In this document: positions 25,147 through 32,637 of the stretch, piece after piece | Layout of the letters: every line of letters starts with the position of its first letter | Numbering within the stretch: position 1 is the stretch's first letter | Source: Clostridia bacterium | Lineage (GTDB): Bacteria > Bacillota > Clostridia > UMGS1810 | Length of the DNA: 33,354 bases | Reading direction: 5' to 3' | NCBI GenBank assembly: GCA_016293435.1 | Contig: JAEDEG010000020.1 | Location: forward strand, 1-33,354 | Position numbers and translations under genes: made by a program | Notes under the pieces: generated by a model | The model's database searches: none | What the model saw: the letters and a program-made list of their open reading frames with translations, nothing else | What the model was told of the DNA's origin: nothing

Positions 25147-28100
25147 ATGAAAAAATTGTTCATAAAGACTTTGTGCTGCATGATGGCGGGTTTTATATTT
25201 GCTGTGGGTTCTGCTGGTAACGGAGCGTTTTTTGTTGGCAGCTTTTCCGCAAGTGCAAGTGCAGAGCTTTCGATAACCTCTCCGTCGGAGAATGAGGTTG
25301 TGGATTATGACACGGCACGCGGACGACTTTCCGCAACGGCGTCGGTTGTTGTATCGCCGGGGTTTGAGATCCTTACCTTCGCTCTGAACGGAGAAATATT
25401 CCGTACGGTGAGCGACGGAAGCGGCAGTAATTATAGCGCAGACCTGTCTGCGGCAGCAAATGCAATAAAAGGCGTCCAGAACATATTGACGGTCAGAGCG
25501 GTATATTCGGACAGAGAAGAAAGCAAAACGGTTTCGTTCTATGCGGCAGATAAATCGGTGTGTGAGAATGTTATCACAGAGAGTACCTTCAATCCCACGT
25601 CATATGAAAAGAATGATACGGGCTATTATCTGAGGGGTACGTTTACAAACGGAATCGTTCAGTACGGATATTTTGTCCCCGGCGGAAGCAGCACGCTTCA
25701 GGTTGTAAACGGGCCGAATGAGAGTGACGGAAATGCAATTTGCATGACAAAGGCGAGCGGTTCGAGTGATACGTACCTAAGGGTAGACTTCTCTGCGGAG
25801 CGCACTGAGGAAAGGGTTATTTATGAAATGGATACCAAGGTGAATCAAACCGGTCAGATTATTCTGTATTGGTTATTCGCCTCGTCGGAAGGCGGCTGGA
25901 GTCCTAAAGTAGATTTGTTTGACAGCAACGGTAAAATTGCCGGAAGTAATATCGCTTATGACTTAAACGTATGGCGAAAGGTCAGAATCGATTTTAATCA
26001 AACAACAAAGCAAGCTGATATTTACTATAACGGACAGTATGCCTGTACCAAGAACTTTACTCTTGCACCCAAAAAGTTTCGTTTGCAATTGGAAACGCCA
26101 GGCATGTCTTTATCGATAGATAATTTTAAGGTTTATGAACCGTCTGAATTTGAAACACCGTATATTGCGAATTTCGGTTATACCGCGGGAAATGACACCA
26201 CCGTCATTCCTGTCACTGCAGTCAGCCCGCCGATTCCGTCCGTTGTAAAATCTATCGTCTTAACGATGAGCAGCCCTATCGAAGCTGTCGATGAATTTTT
26301 TATAGCGCCGCAGGGAAATATTTCCGAGAAAATATCGGGAACTGTCATTGTAAGCGGCAAAAAAATTACCATCCCACTGAGCGAAAAACTCAGCGTGGGT
26401 ACCGATTATATGCTGTCTGCCGGTGAAACTGCGAAACTCGCGTTTCGACCGGTGGCATTGGCAGGCAAGGCTACTAGAGAGGGACGAACTACGACCTACA
26501 AGCTTTTTGCAGACGAGACCCGGACAGTAAACTTAATGGTTGCGGCTTATGAAAACAAAAGACTGGCAGATGTTGATTTCTTGACGGTTCGCTTAGATGA
26601 AGGAAAAAACGAGCAGCGCCTGGTGCTGGATCGGGCATATGAAGATGTGAAGGTGATGTGCTGGGACACAGAAATGAGACCGTTGCTGCCGGCGGTGAAG
26701 CCCGGTAGTGCCATTGAGGAGCAAGGCTTTATTACATTCAGAAACGTGACTTTTGATGTTGCCGGTGAATATTCGACCGGTGGAAATACGATTACGGTAA
26801 ATGAGTCTGAAGGCAATTCTTATCTGACCATTGATAAAACCGTGAGTGATTCGACCGCCCGCGTCGATTTTGCCGTCGGTTCCAAGGCTGCCGAAAAGCT
26901 TGTTTCCGTGGACAGCTACGTTGTTGAATGTTATATCAAGCCTGAAGTGATGGATGCGGATTTAGAGTTTCTTGCTCAGAAGTCGGAGGGTAACCTGTGG
27001 AGAAACCTATATGAAATAAGTGTTGACAATATGGCTACCTCTAACTGGATCGATTGCGGCAGGGATTCTCTGCCTGTCGGACAATGGAGCCGCGCATCCA
27101 TGGTGTTTGACAACACTACCGGCAAGATGAACTATTTTGTGGACGGTGTCCTAAAAAAAGCTGACATCAGTTTCCAAAAGCTAAAACCGCTGCTCTACAG
27201 GATTGAAGCGCGGTCAGGAGGAAACCAAACCCTAATCCATATTGATAATTTCCGAATCTACGAGGGTTCCGAACTGAAGGAGGATTCTGCTTTTGAGGGA
27301 GAATTGTCATATTTCTCGGAGATGGAAACGGCAGAGGATGCTCTGGCTGTTGTATCAGCAGACGATTTTGTTTTAATGGTGAATAACGGGGCGTATCTTA
27401 CCGGTGGCAAAAAGGCTTACAGCTCCGTAAAACCCTTAGGTGAGGGTGACGAGGTCATGATACCGGCAAGTCTTGTTTCGGACGGAATGGGGTATACGGT
27501 GCAGTATAGCGGTGATTCTATTATTGTGAACAACACAGCTACACTGCCGGTAAATATTCAGGACAGCACGGCATATGTTTCGCTGCGGGCGCTTGCCGAC
27601 GGACTGAGCAAACAGTATTACTGGGATGACAGGGGCTTTGCCGTTGTTTCGCAGAGTTCGTTTACGCTCAAAAATTCAGCGGCGGTTCAGGTTTTGGACG
27701 AACCGATAGATATTTTGTATCGCTATTTGCAGTTTGAACGCCCGAGTGGGACAGAGCTTTACAGAAGAGTTACGGAACGAAACCCGGACAATGCGCATCC
27801 GAGACTTTTGGGGACAAAGAGCGATATGGAGCGCATCAAGAGACAAGTCGTTTCAAATTCGCGAATGAACGGATGGAAGAGTAGAATTATTGCTTCCGCC
27901 GACCAATATGCACAGACAATCGTTGGGGATTATGCGCTGGAAAATAGAGTCCTGATTACGGCGACGGAAATAAAGTATCGTCTTCGCGTATATTCCGCCG
28001 CATACCTTTTGACCGCGGACGAGAAATATTATACTGCCGCATGGAGAGATTTGGAAAAGATTTGCACGGTTTATCCGGACTGGGATGACTACAGGCAGTT

Positions 28101-29601
28101 TTTAAGCGCCGCAGAGATTGCCGGCGCCGTGGCGGTCAGCTATGATATGTTTTATGACGTTTTGACCAACGAGCAAAAGCAGATCATTCGGGATGCGCTG
28201 GTGAAAAATGCTTTGAAACCGGGAATGACAGCATATCAGGGTGTTCACACAAACGGCTATTGGTTTAACGGACACGACAACTGGACGGCTGTGTGTGCCG
28301 GAGGTCTGATGTGTGCAGCTCTTGCAATCGTTGACGAAGAAGATACCAGAGATATATGCATATCTATTTTAGAAAATACCGTACAGTCCTTCGAAAATGT
28401 AATGAGTTTGTTCTATCCGGACGGCGGCTGGTATGAGGGTCTGCTTTATCAGGATTACACTATGGAATATGTGTGGTTAGGTCTTGCCTCGCTTCAAAAT
28501 GCAAGCGGCGATTTCTATGGTCTGCTCGATGCACCCGGCGTGAAGGGCGCTGCCGATTTCGCATTGGCGATGCACGGAATGGGAGAAGGTGTGTTTAACT
28601 ACCATGACTCCAGCTCCGGCTTTGGTCTGACCGGTTCTTATCTGTGGCTGGCAAACCAGTTTGGCATTTCCGATTTTGCCGAAAACTTCTTTAAGGTACT
28701 TGATGCCACAGACTACTGGAAGGGACGACCGGAAATTATGCTCTTTACGTATCGCCCCGATGCAACGGGAGTGTCGACTACACTTCCGCTCGATGCTTAT
28801 TTCCGTCAGGGAGAAGCGGGCTCGATGCGGCAGGCATGGACGAAGCAAGCACTTTGGGCAGGAGTCCACGCAGGCAGCAATGGTATTGAGCATGACCATC
28901 TCGACCTCGGGGAATTTGTTTTTGAGGCTAACGGAGTGCGCTGGATAGACGATCTCGGAAAGGATAACTATTCCATACCCGGCTATTTTCAGGAAAGCGG
29001 ATATGATATTTACCGCAAGAGACCGGAGGCGAACAATTGCTTGGTCATCAATCCGCGCACAGGCTATTGGGGACAGAGCATCAGCTGTACAACGGAAATG
29101 GTTCGAATGGAATCAAAGGAAAAAGGCGCATATATGATATTCGATTTGACAAATGCTTATACGGAGGATGCGTCAAAGGTCTGCCGCGGTTTCATGCTGG
29201 GAGACAATCGCCGTTCCTTCTTGATTCGCGACGAGGTTACGCTTACGAAGGAGAGCGATTTATACTGGTTCATGAACACTTCGGAACAGGTCACTGCAAT
29301 CAATATCGCCGAGGATGGAAAAAGTGCAATGCTAAGCACCTCGGCAGGGAAAAAGCTCAAGGTGGAATTTGCTACTGATGCGGACAGCTATACGATGGAA
29401 ACCATGCCGATGGTTCCGCTGCCGACCTCGCCTACGGTAGAGGGCATGGCGGACGATTCGGGCAGAACAAAGCTTGTCATCAAGCTCCATGGCTCCGGCA
29501 ACGTGAATCTGTCCGTGAAACTGATACCGCAGATGGGTGACACAACAGATATTGCCCCGGTGGACAATACGCCGATTGCCGATTGGCTGATTCCCGACTG
29601 A
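25147..29601 (+). CDS. Second secreted heparinase II/III-like lyase, paralogue lacking the C-terminal discoidin module
   Basis: ATG 25147 lies about nine bases after AGAAAGGA; the 1484-residue product has a long signal peptide (~39 residues, ending SASASA). Modules: Ig-like (~40-125), LamG-like (~138-325), Big_5-like (~338-430), a beta module ending VKVMCWDTEMRPLLPAV (~431-525), second LamG-like (~528-705), copper-amine-oxidase-N-like (~743-835), and heparinase II/III-like toroid plus beta domain (~865-1484). Motifs match the paralogue at 17360: NGHDN, FNYHD, EHDHLDLGEF, YRKRPEANNCLVINP and a nearly identical LPTSPTVEGMADDS region. It ends at IADWLIPD-stop, exactly where the paralogue reads LIPDGEIPEKP and continues for ~230 residues. 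The tandem pair arose by duplication with exchange of N-terminal modules. Catalytic motifs are intact, so it is probably active; a different substrate range is possible. Confidence 0.86.
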   Translation: MKKLFIKTLCCMMAGFIFAVGSAGNGAFFVGSFSASASAELSITSPSENEVVDYDTARGRLSATASVVVSPGFEILTFALNGEIFRTVSDGSGSNYSADLSAAANAIKGVQNILTVRAVYSDREESKTVSFYAADKSVCENVITESTFNPTSYEKNDTGYYLRGTFTNGIVQYGYFVPGGSSTLQVVNGPNESDGNAICMTKASGSSDTYLRVDFSAERTEERVIYEMDTKVNQTGQIILYWLFASSEGGWSPKVDLFDSNGKIAGSNIAYDLNVWRKVRIDFNQTTKQADIYYNGQYACTKNFTLAPKKFRLQLETPGMSLSIDNFKVYEPSEFETPYIANFGYTAGNDTTVIPVTAVSPPIPSVVKSIVLTMSSPIEAVDEFFIAPQGNISEKISGTVIVSGKKITIPLSEKLSVGTDYMLSAGETAKLAFRPVALAGKATREGRTTTYKLFADETRTVNLMVAAYENKRLADVDFLTVRLDEGKNEQRLVLDRAYEDVKVMCWDTEMRPLLPAVKPGSAIEEQGFITFRNVTFDVAGEYSTGGNTITVNESEGNSYLTIDKTVSDSTARVDFAVGSKAAEKLVSVDSYVVECYIKPEVMDADLEFLAQKSEGNLWRNLYEISVDNMATSNWIDCGRDSLPVGQWSRASMVFDNTTGKMNYFVDGVLKKADISFQKLKPLLYRIEARSGGNQTLIHIDNFRIYEGSELKEDSAFEGELSYFSEMETAEDALAVVSADDFVLMVNNGAYLTGGKKAYSSVKPLGEGDEVMIPASLVSDGMGYTVQYSGDSIIVNNTATLPVNIQDSTAYVSLRALADGLSKQYYWDDRGFAVVSQSSFTLKNSAAVQVLDEPIDILYRYLQFERPSGTELYRRVTERNPDNAHPRLLGTKSDMERIKRQVVSNSRMNGWKSRIIASADQYAQTIVGDYALENRVLITATEIKYRLRVYSAAYLLTADEKYYTAAWRDLEKICTVYPDWDDYRQFLSAAEIAGAVAVSYDMFYDVLTNEQKQIIRDALVKNALKPGMTAYQGVHTNGYWFNGHDNWTAVCAGGLMCAALAIVDEEDTRDICISILENTVQSFENVMSLFYPDGGWYEGLLYQDYTMEYVWLGLASLQNASGDFYGLLDAPGVKGAADFALAMHGMGEGVFNYHDSSSGFGLTGSYLWLANQFGISDFAENFFKVLDATDYWKGRPEIMLFTYRPDATGVSTTLPLDAYFRQGEAGSMRQAWTKQALWAGVHAGSNGIEHDHLDLGEFVFEANGVRWIDDLGKDNYSIPGYFQESGYDIYRKRPEANNCLVINPRTGYWGQSISCTTEMVRMESKEKGAYMIFDLTNAYTEDASKVCRGFMLGDNRRSFLIRDEVTLTKESDLYWFMNTSEQVTAINIAEDGKSAMLSTSAGKKLKVEFATDADSYTMETMPMVPLPTSPTVEGMADDSGRTKLVIKLHGSGNVNLSVKLIPQMGDTTDIAPVDNTPIADWLIPD

Positions 29602-29693
29602 TTACCGACGGAGACTATAAATTTTAGCTATCAATAGTGCTTTAGCACTGATGATAATACATTGGGAACATATAAATAAAAGGAGGGAAAAAC

Positions 29694-29917
29694 ATGTATG
29701 TAAAAGGAATCGCGTTTTTTTGGAGGCTGCAATGACGGTCATGTCGCTGGCGAGTTGCTCAAACAATAATGCAGCAAAGACAAGCGGATAACCGGGCGAG
29801 ATAACCACCTCTGACAGCTATCCGATTGATACGGATGTTACACTAACGTATTATGTAACCATGGACAACAATGTGTCGGATGTGGTTTCGTCAATGAATG
29901 AAACGTATCTTTATTAA
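29694..29917 (+). pseudogene. 5' remnant of a sugar ABC-transporter binding lipoprotein
   Basis: ATG 29694 stands after AAAAGGAGGG, but the frame fails at a run of seven T (29715-29721). Adding one T restores IAFFLEAAMTVMSLASCSNN, a lipoprotein signal with lipobox LASC. After TSG there is an in-frame TAA, then PGEITTSDSYPIDTDVTLTY and YVTMDNNVSDVVSSMNET, the start of an LplA-type oligosaccharide-binding protein (T-L-T-Y-W...N-V-S...M-N-E-T). Sequence similarity ends there and is replaced by permease sequence. The gene therefore has a frameshift, a nonsense codon and loss of about 90% of its length. Confidence 0.72.
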
Positions 29918-30140
29918 GGACAGAACAAAATATCCGCTTCAGCTGATACTCAGGCAAATCCTTTTGAAAAATGACACGCGTGAAATGTCATTTGGAGTGG
30001 ACTCGGGTGACAAGATGGCAATAGGGGATACGATTAAATATGCAGTCTGTATGATTGCAACTCTTCCGGTGTTGTGTTTTTATTCGTTTGTACAGAAATA
30101 TTTCATTAATGGCGTTATGATTGGTGCAGTTAAGGGATAA
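29903..30140 (+). pseudogene. 3' remnant of an LplC/YtcP-type sugar ABC permease
   Basis: From about 29903 the frame reads RIFIKDRTKYPLQLILRQIL and ends with MAIGDTIKYAV, TLPVLCFYSFVQKYF and NGVMIGAVKG at 30138-30140. This is the standard C-terminus of the second permease of oligosaccharide ABC importers (D-R-x-K-Y-P-L-Q, then V-Q-K-Y-F-x-K-G-V-x-I-G-A-x-K-G). Only ~75 residues of ~290 remain; the EAA loop contacting the ATPase is gone. It is fused directly to the binding-protein remnant, so one deletion of several kilobases appears to have removed the middle of the transporter operon. ATG 29898 in this frame belongs to the binding-protein side of the junction. Confidence 0.78.
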
Positions 30141-30183
30141 CGGCGCTGTGAAAGGGTGACGTCGTTATTCGACACAAAAACTA

Positions 30184-30207
30184 AGAAAGAAAGGAAGAAA
30201 GAAAGAC
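30184..30207 (+). repeat. AGAA tetranucleotide tract overlapping the ribosome binding site
   Basis: Six four-base units read AGAA, AGAA, AGGA, AGAA, AGAA, AGAC and abut the ATG at 30208. The variant third unit supplies the only Shine-Dalgarno core (AAGGA, 30191-30195), 12 bases from the ATG, a little long. Gain or loss of a unit would change that spacing. Confidence 0.6.
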
Positions 30208-32280
30208 ATGAAAAAACTTATTTCAATGGCAATTGGCATGATGTTAATGGCAACGATGATTCTTGGAGGTTCGTTTTCGGTTCATGCGGCTTCGGTTTCC
30301 GTTAATCAGCCCGGAAGCTTGGTTGCAAGCGGAGGCGGACGGGACAATGTGAGACAACTGGGTGCATCCGCTTCACTGTTCTCCGGCGCGACTTATGCGG
30401 ACGATTATTTGATTGTCTCCTCCGATTTCTATGTAGAAGACAAGGGAACTGAAAGCGGTGATGATGCCGTTTTATTCTTTGAGGGAAAGAGCAATGCGGG
30501 CTGGTTTTTCAACAAGGAGCAGTTTGCTATTATGCCGTCGGGTGATATTTCCTGCAAAGCGGAGAACAAGTATGTGTCTCAGGGAACGTATTCGACGGGA
30601 AAATGGTATCATTTTGAGCTTAAATTTGATTACTCTGACAATACCTTTTATAACACGGTGACCGATCTCAGCGATAACAGTGTGGTCGCGAGCTTCGCTA
30701 AACTTCATAATGTAGGTTTGTCGGACACAACACAGATTACTCAGATAACGATCATAAAAAATACCGGTACCATTTACCTCGATAACTTTTCCGTGACCAC
30801 GCAGCCGAAGCTGAAGGTAACCGCACCCGCGGCAAATGCAACGGTTGATTATACCGACGGTAAGCTGATCGGCACGGCGACTGCAAAAGCACCGGCGGGC
30901 TTTAGCAGCCTAAGCTTTGCTTTGAACGGAACGGCGTTTGCGACAGTAACCTCCGCCTCTTCGGACGACATATATACGGCGGATTTGTCAAATGCGACCA
31001 ATGTGAAGAAGGGTACTTTAAACGAGCTGACTGTTACTGCCGAATACGCGGACGGAACAGCGGAGACTGTCTCTTCCTCCTTTTACGCAGTATCAAAGAC
31101 GGTGAGCGAAAATGTGATTGTCAGCGCAGATTTTAATGGAAGATCTTCCTGGGAGTATAGCAACGGCGCAAAGGGATATTATATGAAGGGTGCCTATACC
31201 CCGAGCGGTGTAGTTACAGGAAGTTATTTCTATGACAGACAAGATGGTAAAGGAATGACGGTTGTCCCCGGTTCGGACGGAACAGGTTACGCGATACAAA
31301 TGCCCTCTTCTACTTCATTGACGGCAGAACCTGCCCTCAATATGGTCTTTGATTCTTCTAAATTGCCGGAATATTTTGTTATGGAAATGGATACCAAAAT
31401 TAGCGCAAATGCTAAGGTTCAGCTAAATTATATTGCTCCTGCTGCCTCGAGCTGGGCACCTGGTGCACATCTGTTTGCAGCGAATGGCTATGTCATGAAT
31501 GGATCAATTCCTTATGAAGTTAACGTGTGGAAAAAGGTGAAGCTTGAATTTGACTATAATGCATCAACCATAAAAATCTATTACGACAATAAGCTGGCGT
31601 CTACCATACCGGCAACTACCAAAATGCCAAGATGTGAGCTTGCACTTGATAAGGCAGACTTTAATTTTAGCATTGACAACATCAAAATCTACGAGCCGAA
31701 AGAAAACATTGCGCCTTACGTAACCGCCATCGGCTACAGCAATACGGTGGGCGGCGAGGTTTTCGACGCGACCGCTGCAAGTCCGCTGATTTCGACGACG
31801 GCAAAATCCGTTACGCTGACGACCAGCGAGGAGCTGACGATAAGCGCAGACGATATTACAATTACCAAACCGGGCAACAGGGGAGAGGAGACGGTATCCG
31901 GTACTGCTGTAATCAGCGGAAATACGATTACCATACCGCTGAACGGGGATCTTAGTGCAGAAACGACCTACACGGTTACAGTCGGCGATGTTGCACAGAC
32001 AACCTTTGTGCCGTATGCGCCGAAGAACGAAATCAGCGTTTCGGGCAACACGGCGACCTATCAGCTTTATTCGGACAGCGAAATGACGGTTGCGCTGATT
32101 ATTGCGGGCTATAACGGCAATAAGCTTGCGAAAGTTGTTGTCTCGCCTGCTGTCTCCGTAGAAGCGGGCAAACAGTTTGAAACCAGTCTTTCCCTGCCTG
32201 ATGGAACTTACACCGCAGTGAAAGCTATGTGTTGGAACAGTCTTTCGTCCCTGAATCCGGTTTTGGTGGCAGCAAACTAA
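30208..32280 (+). CDS. Secreted modular LamG-like/Ig-like protein
   Basis: The 690-residue product has a signal peptide (KKLISMAIGMMLMATMILGG, cleavage near VHA-AS) followed by LamG-like (~30-195), Ig-like (~200-290), LamG-like (~295-505), Big_5-like (~510-600) and a C-terminal beta module (~605-690) ending VKAMCWNSLSSLNPVLVAAN. The order from the Ig-like domain onward is the same as residues ~40-525 of the lyase at 25147, so the protein is in effect that lyase's N-terminal half with its own LamG cap and no catalytic domain. It probably binds carbohydrate or assembles with the lyases outside the cell. The leader is a run of AGAA tetranucleotides (30184-30207) with AAGGA inside it as the ribosome site. 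It follows the deleted transporter, ends at a terminator, and is the last gene of the cluster. Confidence 0.82.
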   Translation: MKKLISMAIGMMLMATMILGGSFSVHAASVSVNQPGSLVASGGGRDNVRQLGASASLFSGATYADDYLIVSSDFYVEDKGTESGDDAVLFFEGKSNAGWFFNKEQFAIMPSGDISCKAENKYVSQGTYSTGKWYHFELKFDYSDNTFYNTVTDLSDNSVVASFAKLHNVGLSDTTQITQITIIKNTGTIYLDNFSVTTQPKLKVTAPAANATVDYTDGKLIGTATAKAPAGFSSLSFALNGTAFATVTSASSDDIYTADLSNATNVKKGTLNELTVTAEYADGTAETVSSSFYAVSKTVSENVIVSADFNGRSSWEYSNGAKGYYMKGAYTPSGVVTGSYFYDRQDGKGMTVVPGSDGTGYAIQMPSSTSLTAEPALNMVFDSSKLPEYFVMEMDTKISANAKVQLNYIAPAASSWAPGAHLFAANGYVMNGSIPYEVNVWKKVKLEFDYNASTIKIYYDNKLASTIPATTKMPRCELALDKADFNFSIDNIKIYEPKENIAPYVTAIGYSNTVGGEVFDATAASPLISTTAKSVTLTTSEELTISADDITITKPGNRGEETVSGTAVISGNTITIPLNGDLSAETTYTVTVGDVAQTTFVPYAPKNEISVSGNTATYQLYSDSEMTVALIIAGYNGNKLAKVVVSPAVSVEAGKQFETSLSLPDGTYTAVKAMCWNSLSSLNPVLVAAN

Positions 32281-32297
32281 TCGGACGGAAAAAATAT

Positions 32298-32318
32298 AAA
32301 GAATTACCGATTCTTTTT
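32298..32318 (+). terminator. Probable rho-independent terminator after the last modular protein gene
   Basis: AAAGAAT (32298-32304), a five-base loop and ATTCTTT (32310-32316) are followed by TT. The stem is short and AT-rich, so it would be weak. It lies 18 bases after the stop codon. Confidence 0.5.
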
Positions 32319-32441
32319 GAACAATATCTTCTCAACCTTTTGTTAGTAAGATAATTGGAGAGGTCGGTGCGGCATAATGTATCGGATACCCGAACTGTAT
32401 TTGCCGTACCGCCCTCATAAAAGGGACGATATATTCTCATG

Positions 32442-32563
32442 TTATCCTTTTTTGAACTCATCGGCATAGATTTCGTTGTTTCTGTAGGCGGTGAGTTCTT
32501 CTCTTGCTTTGATTTTCCAGACTGCAAATTCTGCTTTTAAAAGAGGATTTCGGCTGACTCTGG
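32442..32563 (-). pseudogene. 3' end of an unidentified gene interrupted by the IS66 element
   Basis: On the minus strand the frame is open from the IS66 boundary at 32563 to a TAA at 32442-32444 and encodes ~39 residues: VSRNPLLKAEFAVWKIKA, then REELTAYRNNEIYADEFKKG. The balanced, charged composition looks like a real helical C-terminus, and the coding frame ends abruptly at the element, so the rest should lie beyond the IS66 copy outside the window. The pattern weakly recalls small proteins of the DUF6076 type, but I do not assign it. Confidence 0.4.
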
Positions 32564-32613
32564 GTAAGCGTCAAATGATACACACCTAAACCACAATTTA
32601 ATCACATAAACCA

Positions 32614-32637
32614 AAAAGATGCCGATCGGCATCTTTT
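32614..32637 (-). terminator. Perfect 24-bp palindrome, terminator of the IS66 transposase
   Basis: AAAAGATGCCGA/TCGGCATCTTTT is a perfect palindrome that overlaps the transposase stop codon. On the minus strand the stem ends in TTTTT, fitting a rho-independent terminator; because it is symmetrical it may also stop readthrough from the other side. Confidence 0.7.

Noticed and set aside
29636..29649. Small hairpin AGTGC-TTTA-GCACT after the second lyase gene
   Set aside because: The stem is five pairs and no T-run follows, so it is not a convincing terminator.
32225..32527. Minus-strand 100-residue frame overlapping the end of the 690-residue protein gene
   Set aside because: The frame with sensible composition in this interval is the neighbouring one ending at 32442; this one is a shifted shadow.
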